NCBI GenBank assembly: GCA_946479895.1
Contig: CAMLHT010000200.1
Coordinates: forward strand, 1 to 7,215
Length of the DNA: 7,215 nt
Origin: an uncultured Gemmatimonadota bacterium
GTDB lineage: Bacteria; Gemmatimonadota; Gemmatimonadetes; Gemmatimonadales; Gemmatimonadaceae
Direction: 5' to 3'
This document shows, piece by piece, positions 1-5,749 of this stretch; the stretch's first letter is position 1; each line of letters begins with the position of its first letter. Both the position numbers and the translations under genes were made by a program. The notes beneath the pieces were generated by a model. That model saw only the letters and a program-made list of their open reading frames with translations. It had not been told where the DNA came from and did not search any database.

Positions 1-27
1 GAGAGACCTGTAGTTCCACGTCGCCGT

Positions 28-66
28 CCTCCGCGAGCCTCTGCGAATCCTCCGCGAACCTCTGCG
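28..66. repeat. Four-copy CCTCYGCG octamer repeat
   Basis: Four octamers, CCTCCGCG (28-35), CCTCTGCG (38-45), CCTCCGCG (49-56) and CCTCTGCG (59-66), start 10, 11 and 10 bases apart and alternate C and T at the fifth base. They can also be read as two copies of a 20-base unit (27-46 and 48-67) with a period of 21. The array ends directly in GTAAAAT. No reading frame is supported here. From memory, similar CGCAGAGG-type repeats (the reverse strand) are scattered between genes in various environmental bacteria, but I cannot check this. The role is unknown; the helical spacing would suit a protein-binding array, and a degenerate dispersed repeat is equally possible. Confidence 0.7.
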
Positions 67-94
67 GTAAAATGCTCCTCTATCCCTCGGAAAT

Positions 95-104
95 TTCCCG
101 GGAA
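95..104. promoter_or_regulatory. Perfect palindrome TTCCCGGGAA upstream of yraN
   Basis: A perfect 10-bp palindrome lies in relatively AT-rich flanks, 66 bases before the yraN start and about 20 bases after a -10-like TAAAAT (68-73). A very similar site lies in the recA promoter at 550-557; the two share a TTCCCGGGA core after an A/T-rich stretch. The pairing of the two sites suggests a shared regulator. The CCCGGG core alone is weak evidence, because it also occurs inside several genes of this window. Confidence 0.35.
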
Positions 105-158
105 TCCCAATGATACGCCCCGCCGAATTCGGGTACCGCTCTTCCCAGGCCTCGGCGA

Positions 159-164
159 TACCTT
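159..164 (+). promoter_or_regulatory. Candidate leaderless -10 element of yraN
   Basis: TACCTT fits the loose -10 pattern TANNNT and ends 6 bases before the yraN ATG, which would put the transcript start at or next to the start codon. The bases 156-173 match the bases before alaS (2631-2648) at 14 of 18 positions. No clear -35 element and no Shine-Dalgarno sequence are seen, as expected for leaderless genes. The hexamer itself matches TATAAT only at three positions, so it is weak without the comparison. Confidence 0.3.
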
Positions 165-170
165 CGCGCC

Positions 171-545
171 ATGTCAAAGGCCAGGCAGGCATTCGGGATA
201 CTGGGAGAGCGGCTCGCGGCGCGGTGGCTGGTGCGCCAGGGATGGACGGTCGTCGCCCATCGGTTCACGAACGGACGGCGCGACATCGACCTCGTGGTGC
301 GGCGGGACGGGATGGTGGCCTTCGTCGAGGTCAAGGCTCGCAGGGGCGATGACTTCGGGGGCCCCGTGGAAGCGGTCAACTGGCGAAAGCAGAAGGAGTT
401 GACCCGGTCGGCTCAGGTCTGGATCGACCGGCACGGGCAGCCGTCCCAGGCCTATCGGTTCGACGTCGTCGGCGTGCTGGTGAACGGGGACCGGGTTCGG
501 GTACGTCATGTCCCGGACGCGTTTTCGATCGCAGCGAACGCTTGA
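171..545 (+). CDS. yraN: YraN family (UPF0102) predicted endonuclease-like protein
   Basis: This 124-residue protein has the usual length and motif order of the YraN/UPF0102 family, which adopts a restriction-endonuclease-like (PD-(D/E)XK) fold. Near the N-terminus is the family Gly-Glu (residues 12-13) in a helix. The putative catalytic residues follow as D40 in the strand RRDIDLV and E53/K55 in FVEVKAR, and the family's RFDVV strand is at 96-100. Most relatives have GEIDLI where this one has RDIDLV, but the acidic position that matters is kept. The in vivo role of the family is poorly defined; a link to DNA processing or recombination is inferred from the fold, and the recA neighbour agrees with it. 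ATG 171 is the only start compatible with the family's N-terminus, since the frame is closed by a stop at 111-113 and holds no other ATG or GTG before 171. No Shine-Dalgarno sequence is seen. The stop codon overlaps the candidate recA -35 box. Confidence 0.93.
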   Translation: MSKARQAFGILGERLAARWLVRQGWTVVAHRFTNGRRDIDLVVRRDGMVAFVEVKARRGDDFGGPVEAVNWRKQKELTRSAQVWIDRHGQPSQAYRFDVVGVLVNGDRVRVRHVPDAFSIAANA

Positions 546-569
546 TAATTCCCGGGATCTTCGTATTTT
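542..569 (+). promoter_or_regulatory. Candidate recA promoter with palindromic operator in spacer
   Basis: TTGATA (542-547, 5 of 6 to the sigma70 -35) and TATTTT (564-569, 4 of 6 to the -10) are separated by 16 bases. Transcription would start near 576 and leave a leader of about 80 bases before recA. The palindrome TCCCGGGA (550-557) lies inside the spacer, a typical place for a repressor site, and resembles the palindrome at 95-104. It is not the E. coli CTGT-N8-ACAG, Bacillus GAAC-N4-GTTC or alphaproteobacterial GTTC-N7-GTTC SOS box. The -35 overlaps the yraN stop codon. A second possible -10 is TACACT at 631-636. Confidence 0.5.
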
Positions 570-622
570 CTTCGGGTATCGAGTTGCAGGCCTGTCCCGT
601 ACGATTCAGCCTGCGTTGGCCA

Positions 623-637
623 GAGTGTCCTACACTC
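623..637. promoter_or_regulatory. Perfect inverted repeat before the recA ribosome binding site
   Basis: GAGTGT CCT ACACTC has 6-base perfect arms and a 3-base centre. It ends five bases before the recA Shine-Dalgarno sequence and covers TACACT (631-636), which could act as an alternative -10. It could be an operator for the recA regulator (LexA or a substitute) or a small RNA hairpin in the recA leader. The 3-base loop is tight for RNA, which slightly favours a protein-binding site. Confidence 0.45.
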
Positions 638-642
638 AACGC

Positions 643-647
643 GAGGA
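643..647 (+). promoter_or_regulatory. recA ribosome binding site
   Basis: GAGGA lies 7 bases before ATG 655. This fixes the recA start, because the open frame continues upstream to 508 without any similarity to RecA. It is the only convincing Shine-Dalgarno sequence in the window. Confidence 0.75.
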
Positions 648-654
648 CGTAAAA

Positions 655-1698
655 ATGGCGGTTTCCGCAATGCAGGACGACAAGAAGAAGGCCCTGAACC
701 TGGCCATCGCGCAGATCGAGAAGAGCTGCGGCAAGGGCTCCATCATGCGGCTCGGCGCCGCCGATCCGGTGCGCATCGATTGCATCCCCACGGGGGCGAT
801 CAACCTGGACGCGGCGATCGGCATCGGGGGCATTCCCCGTGGCCGTATCACCGAGATCTACGGTCCGGAGTCGAGCGGCAAGACGACCCTCTGCCTCCAC
901 ATCGTGGCCAACGCGCAGCGGGCGGGCGGGGTGGCGGCCTTCGTGGACGCCGAGCATGCGCTGGATACCGAGTATGCCCGCAAGCTGGGTGTGGACGTCG
1001 AGAATCTCCTGATCTCGCAGCCCGACACCGGTGAGCAGGCCCTGGAGATCGCCGACATCCTTGTGCGCTCGGGCGCCGTGGACGTGGTGGTCGTCGACTC
1101 GGTCGCGGCGCTGGTTCCGAAGGCCGAAATCGAAGGCGAGATGGGCGACTCCCACATGGGCCTGCAGGCCCGCCTGATGAGTCAGGCCCTCCGCAAGCTG
1201 ACCGGCGCCATTTCCCGGTCGAAGACGTCCGTCATCTTCATCAACCAGCTCCGCGAGAAGATCGGCGTCATGTTCGGCAACCCCGAGACGACGACGGGCG
1301 GCAAGGCGCTCAAGTTCTACGCGTCCCTGCGGCTGGACATCCGCCGGATCGGGCCGGTCAAGGAGAAGGAGGACGTGATCGGGTCGCACGTCCGGGTCAA
1401 GGTCGTCAAGAACAAGGTGGCCCCCCCGTTCAAGCAGGCCGAGTTCGACATCATGTATGCCGAGGGCATCAGCCATGCGAGTCTGGTGCTGGACATCGCG
1501 GCCGAGTCGAACATCATCGAGAAGTCGGGGGCCTGGTACAGCTACAAGGGCCAGAAGATCGGCCAGGGCCGGGAAAACGCGAAGATGTTCCTGAAGGACA
1601 ACCCCGCCATGATGGCAGAGGTCGAGGAACAGGTCAAAAGCGTGCTCGGCATTACGGCCGCGGCGGTGGTCGCGGAACCTGAGGCCGCGGACGAGTAG
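655..1698 (+). CDS. recA: RecA recombinase
   Basis: RecA is the ATP-dependent recombinase that forms filaments on single-stranded DNA, drives strand exchange in repair and, in bacteria with an SOS response, triggers LexA self-cleavage. The 347-residue product has the normal length. The Walker A motif GPESSGKT is at residues 70-77, the catalytic-glutamate region VDAEHALD at 97-104, the Walker B strand VVVVDSV around D148, loop L1 near 157-169 ([12 protein letters not shown]), and [22 protein letters not shown] (about 195-216) covers loop L2. The C-terminal domain ends in an acidic Ala/Glu-rich tail, as is usual. The start at 655 is chosen from the GAGGA at 643-647 and from the N-terminal length of known RecA proteins; a second ATG at 670 is possible but less well placed. 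Promoter and inverted-repeat signals precede it, a large hairpin follows it, and recX is next. Confidence 0.99.
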   Translation: MAVSAMQDDKKKALNLAIAQIEKSCGKGSIMRLGAADPVRIDCIPTGAINLDAAIGIGGIPRGRITEIYGPESSGKTTLCLHIVANAQRAGGVAAFVDAEHALDTEYARKLGVDVENLLISQPDTGEQALEIADILVRSGAVDVVVVDSVAALVPKAEIEGEMGDSHMGLQARLMSQALRKLTGAISRSKTSVIFINQLREKIGVMFGNPETTTGGKALKFYASLRLDIRRIGPVKEKEDVIGSHVRVKVVKNKVAPPFKQAEFDIMYAEGISHASLVLDIAAESNIIEKSGAWYSYKGQKIGQGRENAKMFLKDNPAMMAEVEEQVKSVLGITAAAVVAEPEAADE

Positions 1699-1719
1699 AA
1701 TTAAGGACCGGCAAGAATT

Positions 1720-1798
1720 GGCCGGGGAGACGTAGCTCTGGTGGCGTAGGGACCCGGAAACTCCCTTCGTTGTCAGACTGCGCGCTCCCCGGTCTTTT
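1720..1798 (+). terminator. Long rod-shaped hairpin with U tract after recA (terminator or structured RNA)
   Basis: In the + strand transcript, bases 1720-1752 pair with 1762-1794 in a single register without bulges. There are 10 pairs at the base (1720-1729 with 1785-1794, one G-U), a symmetric 5-by-5 internal loop (1730-1734/1780-1784), then 10 pairs (1737-1746 with 1768-1777, including four consecutive G-U or U-G pairs). A U-U mismatch and five pairs (1748-1752 with 1762-1766) follow, closing a 9-base loop that contains CCCGGAAAC. TTTTGCTTTT follows immediately at 1795-1804. The wobble pairs would be mismatches in the opposite transcript, so the structure belongs to the + strand. It begins 22 bases after the recA stop. 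A Rho-independent terminator of recA is the simplest reading; a small RNA or an attenuator for recX is possible. It lacks the conserved core of 4.5S/SRP RNA, and I see no match to 6S RNA. Confidence 0.55.
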
Positions 1799-1811
1799 GC
1801 TTTTCGGGCGC

Positions 1812-1877
1812 GGGATGTACAGACCTTCCCAGAGATCCCTCCTTGCAGTCGGGATTATTTCCTTCGCGCTGGTGCGC
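1812..1877 (+). other. recX leader with alternative short hairpins
   Basis: GGGAT (1812-1816) can pair with ATCCC (1835-1839), and the same ATCCC can instead pair with a second GGGAT (1851-1855), which is followed by TATTT. A small GCGC-TGGT-GCGC hairpin lies at 1866-1877. A -10-like TAGACT (1884-1889) in the context GGATAGACTC lies 12 bases before the recX start. These are short elements and may be chance, but the exclusive pairing is of the kind seen in attenuators. No open reading frame is supported in this gap. Confidence 0.25.
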
Positions 1878-1901
1878 TCAGGATAGACTCTTCCAGGCAT
1901 C

Positions 1902-2618
1902 GTGAAGCGACACACTTACCGAGCCAAGGGGCGCGAGGGTCCGGCCGGGCCGGTTGAAGTACCCGTCGGACGGATCACGGCCATCACTGCGAGTCCGCGG
2001 GCTGCGGGGCGCTTCGACCTCGTCGTGGACGGGGTGCCGGTTGCCCGGCTCTCGATTCAGGGGATCGAGAGACTTGGGCTGCGAATCGGGCTCGAGATCG
2101 ACGAGCGCATGGCGGCAGCGATCGGACAGGAGGCGACCGTGTCGCGGGGGTACGACCGCGCGATGGCCATGCTTGCCGCGCGAGGCAGGGCATCGGGAGA
2201 GCTTCGCCGCCTGCTCGTCCGGAAGGGCGAGAGTCCCGAAGTCGTGGATCAGGTGATCCAGCGCCTCACCGTCGCCGGCTTCCTCGACGACGCGTCCTTT
2301 GCGCGCCAGTTCGCCCGCTGGAAGGGCACCGGCGCCGGTCTCTCCAGGCGCCGCATCGAGCAGGAGCTCGGCCGGCGCGGCGTCGATCGGCAGGTCGCGG
2401 CGGAGGCCATCGCCGAGACCTTCGCCGAGGAGAACGTGGACGAGCAGGCGGCGATCGAGGCCGTGGCCGAGAAGAAGCTCCGCACCCTCGCGAAGGTGGA
2501 CGAGCCCACACGCCGCCGTCGGCTCTACGCCTACCTGGCCCGCCGCGGCTACGACGCCGACGCGATCAACGCGACCGTCGGCCGCCTGACCCGGGGAGCG
2601 ATCGAATCGGCTGAATGA
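1902..2618 (+). CDS. recX: RecX family regulatory protein
   Basis: RecX proteins bind along or at the ends of RecA filaments and restrain or modulate RecA activity. The 238-residue product is somewhat longer than the E. coli protein because of an N-terminal extension of about 80 residues with a predicted beta-rich segment (FDLVVDGVPVARLS, 38-51), a layout known from several phyla. The three-helix repeats follow: a first repeat near 84-130 containing SGELRRLLVRKGES and the hallmark GFLDDASFARQFARWK at 126-141, a second with SRRRIEQELGRRGVD (148-162), and a third near 180-230 with RRLYAYLARRGYDADAI. The only usable start is GTG 1902, because the frame is closed by TAG at 1884-1886 and has no ATG or GTG in between or for some distance after. 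The AGG 4 bases before the GTG is a poor ribosome binding site. Its position after recA supports the assignment, though the large hairpin between the two suggests separate or attenuated expression. Confidence 0.95.
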   Translation: MKRHTYRAKGREGPAGPVEVPVGRITAITASPRAAGRFDLVVDGVPVARLSIQGIERLGLRIGLEIDERMAAAIGQEATVSRGYDRAMAMLAARGRASGELRRLLVRKGESPEVVDQVIQRLTVAGFLDDASFARQFARWKGTGAGLSRRRIEQELGRRGVDRQVAAEAIAETFAEENVDEQAAIEAVAEKKLRTLAKVDEPTRRRRLYAYLARRGYDADAINATVGRLTRGAIESAE

Positions 2619-2633
2619 TCCCGCATGCCCCGA

Positions 2634-2639
2634 TATATT
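2634..2639 (+). promoter_or_regulatory. Candidate leaderless -10 element of alaS
   Basis: TATATT matches the -10 consensus at 5 of 6 positions and ends exactly 6 bases before ATG 2646, so transcription would begin at about the start codon. The surrounding CGATATATTCACGGCATG matches the yraN start region at 14 of 18 bases. No convincing -35 is seen. It supports 2646 rather than the in-frame ATG at 2625 as the start of alaS. The gene may also be read from upstream, since recX ends only 27 bases earlier. Confidence 0.4.
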
Positions 2640-2645
2640 CACGGC

Positions 2646-5408
2646 ATGCTCGCAGCTGAGATCCGCCAGAAGTTCCTCGACTACTTCGCTCGCAACGGCC
2701 ACGCCGTTCGCCCGAGCTCGTCCCTCGTCCCCGGGGACGATCCGACCCTGCTCTTCACGAACGCGGGCATGGTCCAGTTCAAGAAGATCTTCCTCGGGCT
2801 CGAGCAGCCGTCGTTCGGCTCGCGCCGCGCGACCACGTCGCAGAAGTGTGTGCGGGCCGGCGGAAAGCACAACGACCTCGAGCAGGTGGGCCACACCGCG
2901 CGCCACCACACGTTCTTCGAGATGCTCGGGAACTTCTCCTTCGGCGACTACTTCAAGCGCGACGCGATCCGCTTCGCCTGGGAGTTCGTCACGAAGGAGC
3001 TCGGCCTCGATCCGAAGCACCTGCGGGTCACGGTGCACCACACCGACGACGAGGCGCGGCAGCTGTGGAAGGAGATTGCCGGCCTGCCCGAGAGCCGCAT
3101 CTACGGGCTCGGCGACAAGGACAACTTCTGGCAGATGGCCGACACTGGCCCATGTGGGCCGTGCTCGGAGATCTACGTCGACCTCGCCCACGTCGCGAAG
3201 GACTGGAGCTTCGAGCCGTTCCCCCACGAGGCGTCAGACGAGTGGGTCCAGACGGACCGCGCCGAGTTCTCGCAGGAGGCGTTCGTCGAGGGAGCCGAGG
3301 CGGGACGCTTCCTCGAGATCTGGAACCTCGTCTTCATGCAGTACGACCGGCAGGCCGACGGCAAGCTGATTCCGCTGCCCAAGCCGTCGGTCGATACCGG
3401 CGCGGGGCTCGAGCGCATCGCCGCGGTCAAGCAGGGCGTCACGAACAACTATCACACCGACGTCTTCACCGCGATCATCAGGCGGATCGAGAAGACGATC
3501 GGCTTGCCGTACCTCGGCCAGCGCGCGGCGAAGCCCGGCGAGCAGGCGAAGCTGCCGGCGTCGTACGACGCGGCGTCGTTCCGCGTGCTCGCCGACCACG
3601 CGCGCGCGGTGGCATTCCTGCTGGCCGATGGTGTCTTCCCGTCGAACGAAGGCCGGGGATACGTGCTGCGGCGCATCCTGCGTCGTGCGGTGCGCCACGC
3701 CTGGCTCCTCGGCCGCAAGGAGCCGACGCTCGTGTACGCGGTCGAGACCGTGATCGAGTCGATGGGCGACGCCTATCCGGAGCTCCGGCAGCGGGCGAAG
3801 CACATCACCGATACGACGCGCGTCGAGGAGCAGAGCTTCCTCGCCACCATCGAGGGTGGCCTCACGCGCTTCGAGCAGCTCGCGCCGCCGCGCTCGACGC
3901 AGGGGAGCACGGCGCTCCGCGGCACCATCAGCGGAGACGACGCCTTCAAGCTGTACGACACGTACGGCTTCCCGATCGACCTCACCGAGCTGATGGCGCG
4001 CGAGCGCGGCTACACGGTGGACATCTCCGGCTTCGAGGCCGCGCTCGAGACGCAGCGCAAGCGCTCGCAGGACGAGCGGAAGGCGAAGAAGATTGCGGTC
4101 GGCGCGGACGAGCTGGGCGACACGGCGAGCTGGGAGAAGCCGGACACCACCGGGCAGCCCGAGGCGAAGTTCGTCGGCTACGACACCGTCGAGCTGGACA
4201 CGCAGGTGACGGCGCTGCGGCGGCTCGGTGAGGACCGGGTCGCGGTGCTGCTCCAGGAGTCGCCCTTCTACGCCGAATCGGGCGGCCAGATCTCCGACCA
4301 GGGCGAGATCGTCGGCGACGGCTGGAAGGTGACCGTCGAGGACGTGCGGAAGGTGGAGGGTCGCCCGGCCGCCGTGGGGCGGCTGACCGGCAACTTCCGC
4401 TTCGGCAAGGCTCACGCGACTGTGCCGAGCCAGCGACGGCGGGACACCGAGCGCAATCATACGGCGACGCATCTCCTCCACGCCGCGCTCCGGAAGGTGC
4501 TGGGCGAGCAGGTTCACCAGGCCGGGTCGCTGGTGGCGCCGGATCGCCTGCGGTTCGACTTCACCCATCACGGCCCGATCGCGCCGGAGAAGCTGGAGCA
4601 GATCGAGGCGATCGTGAACGAGGGAATCCTCGAGGGTTCGCCGGTGACGTTCACCGAGATGGCATACCCGGAGGCCCGCGCGAAGGGCGCGATGGCGCTC
4701 TTTGGCGAGAAGTACGGCGATGTCGTGCGCGTGGTGGAAGTCCCGGGCGTCTCGATGGAGCTGTGCGGCGGGACGCACGTCCGCAACACCGCGCTCATCG
4801 GCCTGTTCAAGATCGTGCAGGAGACGGGCGTGGCCGCGGGCGTCCGCCGCATCGAGGCGGTCACCGGCCCGGGCGCCTACGCGTTCATCCGCGAGGAGGA
4901 GAAGGCGCTCCAGCGCGTCGCCGAGGCGCTCAAGACGCCGGTCGCCAACCTCGACAAGCGCGTCCAGACGCTGCTCGAGGAGCGTCGCGTGCTCGAGAAG
5001 CGTGTCGAGGAAGCCATGCGCGGCGGGGGCGACCAGCTCCAGGCGCTGCTGGGGAAAGCGGAGCAGGTGGGCGCCACCGGCGCGCAGCTCGTCAGTGGAG
5101 TCGTGCGCGCGGGCGACGTGAAGGAGCTCCAGGCCCTCGGCGACGCCATTCGCGAGAAGCTCGGCAGCGGCGTCGGCGTGGTCGGCGCGAGCTTCGAGGA
5201 CGGCAAGAACGCGCTCATCGTGGTCGTCTCCGATGACCTGCGTGAGCGCGGGCTGCGGGCCGACGCGCTGATCAAGGACATCGCGGCGGCCGCGGGCGGT
5301 CGCGGCGGCGGCAAGGCGCATCTCGCGCAGGCCGGCATTCCCGACGCGTCGCGGTTCGGCGACGCGTTCGCCAAGGCTCCTTCCGTCGTCGCCGCGGCGC
5401 TCGCGTGA
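2646..5408 (+). CDS. alaS: Alanyl-tRNA synthetase
   Basis: AlaS is the class II synthetase that charges tRNA-Ala and deacylates mischarged Ser- or Gly-tRNA-Ala. Numbered from ATG 2646, the 920-residue protein has the aminoacylation domain with LLFTNAGMVQFK (about 35-46), motif 2 around RATTSQKCVRAGGKHNDLE (61-79), DTGPCGPCSEIY (166-177) and motif 3 GAGLERIAAV (252-261). The editing domain carries the zinc ligands H605 and H609 in HTATHLLH and C707 and H711 in CGGTH. A helical segment rich in E, R and L follows (about 750-795), then the C-Ala domain with GGRGGGKAHLAQAG at 884-897. All key residues are intact. The stretch between SEIY and EIWN (177-224) is longer than I remember in E. coli AlaS. 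ATG 2646 gives the typical N-terminus MxxxEIRQKFLDYF; an in-frame ATG at 2625 would add seven unusual residues. No Shine-Dalgarno sequence precedes either. The stop overlaps the next gene's GTG by 4 bases. Confidence 0.99.
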   Translation: MLAAEIRQKFLDYFARNGHAVRPSSSLVPGDDPTLLFTNAGMVQFKKIFLGLEQPSFGSRRATTSQKCVRAGGKHNDLEQVGHTARHHTFFEMLGNFSFGDYFKRDAIRFAWEFVTKELGLDPKHLRVTVHHTDDEARQLWKEIAGLPESRIYGLGDKDNFWQMADTGPCGPCSEIYVDLAHVAKDWSFEPFPHEASDEWVQTDRAEFSQEAFVEGAEAGRFLEIWNLVFMQYDRQADGKLIPLPKPSVDTGAGLERIAAVKQGVTNNYHTDVFTAIIRRIEKTIGLPYLGQRAAKPGEQAKLPASYDAASFRVLADHARAVAFLLADGVFPSNEGRGYVLRRILRRAVRHAWLLGRKEPTLVYAVETVIESMGDAYPELRQRAKHITDTTRVEEQSFLATIEGGLTRFEQLAPPRSTQGSTALRGTISGDDAFKLYDTYGFPIDLTELMARERGYTVDISGFEAALETQRKRSQDERKAKKIAVGADELGDTASWEKPDTTGQPEAKFVGYDTVELDTQVTALRRLGEDRVAVLLQESPFYAESGGQISDQGEIVGDGWKVTVEDVRKVEGRPAAVGRLTGNFRFGKAHATVPSQRRRDTERNHTATHLLHAALRKVLGEQVHQAGSLVAPDRLRFDFTHHGPIAPEKLEQIEAIVNEGILEGSPVTFTEMAYPEARAKGAMALFGEKYGDVVRVVEVPGVSMELCGGTHVRNTALIGLFKIVQETGVAAGVRRIEAVTGPGAYAFIREEEKALQRVAEALKTPVANLDKRVQTLLEERRVLEKRVEEAMRGGGDQLQALLGKAEQVGATGAQLVSGVVRAGDVKELQALGDAIREKLGSGVGVVGASFEDGKNALIVVVSDDLRERGLRADALIKDIAAAAGGRGGGKAHLAQAGIPDASRFGDAFAKAPSVVAAALA

Positions 5409-5749
5409 CGGTCGACGAATGGCTGCGCGCGCGTGAGCCACGGCCGCCGGCCGAGCTGCTGGCGAGCCTGGAGGCCGCGCTGGGCCCGTCGCTGAACGAG
5501 GACGCGGGGAAGGCGACCCCCATCTTCCTCGCCGCCGCCGAACGGATGCTCCGCGAGCTCGTGGCCGACGGCGAGACGGGTCGCCCGATCGCCGGCCAGC
5601 TGCTGGCGATCGACGCGCTGACGACCTACGCGGTCGAGGCGGCGACCGAGGCGCTCGACAGCTTTCCCGACTTCGCCGAGGATGCGATGGCGCGGTTCGC
5701 CCGCATCATCCAGCCCGGCGGATCCTCCTCCAATCCACCGAAAGCATGA
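5405..5749 (+). CDS. Conserved-looking small hypothetical protein between alaS and gmhA
   Basis: I do not recognise this 114-residue protein. It is acidic and Ala/Leu-rich with no membrane segment, signal peptide or cysteine, and appears almost entirely helical: a short N-terminal helix (MTVDEWLRARE), a proline break, then several amphipathic helices including PIFLAAAERMLRELVADG (39-56) and a segment ALDSFPDFAEDAMARFARII (83-102). The tail is polar and Pro/Ser-rich. The GTG start overlaps the alaS stop as GTGA and its own stop overlaps the following ATG as ATGA, so it is embedded in the operon. This context, together with third-base G/C bias like its neighbours, makes a real gene likely. No ribosome binding site is seen, so expression would rely on translational coupling. 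Function unknown; a partner or adaptor for a neighbouring enzyme is only a guess. Confidence 0.85.
   Translation: MTVDEWLRAREPRPPAELLASLEAALGPSLNEDAGKATPIFLAAAERMLRELVADGETGRPIAGQLLAIDALTTYAVEAATEALDSFPDFAEDAMARFARIIQPGGSSSNPPKA

Noticed and set aside
72..113. A 13-codon ORF starting at ATG 72, upstream of yraN
   Set aside because: It has no ribosome binding site, contains the palindrome, and shows no coding features; ATG triplets this short are expected by chance.
586..614. GCAGGC/GCCTGC stem in the recA leader
   Set aside because: Six pairs around a 17-base loop are weak, and nothing around it suggests a conserved role.
508..654. N-terminal extension of recA to ATG 508
   Set aside because: The 49 extra residues have no RecA similarity, overlap yraN, and cover the promoter-like signals; ATG 655 has a good ribosome binding site.
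376..1476. A 366-codon minus-strand open frame over yraN and recA, and a 449-codon one over recX and alaS (1878-3227)
   Set aside because: Both are antisense shadows with low-complexity charged composition and no recognisable motif.
1720..1798. 4.5S (SRP) RNA, 6S RNA or a manganese (yybP-ykoY) riboswitch as the identity of the hairpin after recA
   Set aside because: The rod shape, a GGAA in the loop and a GGGGAG start recall these RNAs, but the conserved SRP core, the large 6S central bubble and length, and the riboswitch's second conserved strand are missing.
2727..2738. 12-base palindrome GTCCCCGGGGAC inside alaS
   Set aside because: It encodes part of the conserved SLVPGDDP segment of AlaS with ordinary high-GC codons, so the palindrome needs no other explanation.
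3234..5441. A 735-codon open frame on the minus strand opposite alaS
   Set aside because: It is the mirror of a high-GC gene with strong third-base G/C bias. Its translation is Arg/Leu/Asp/His-rich with no domain, and alaS on the other strand is certain.
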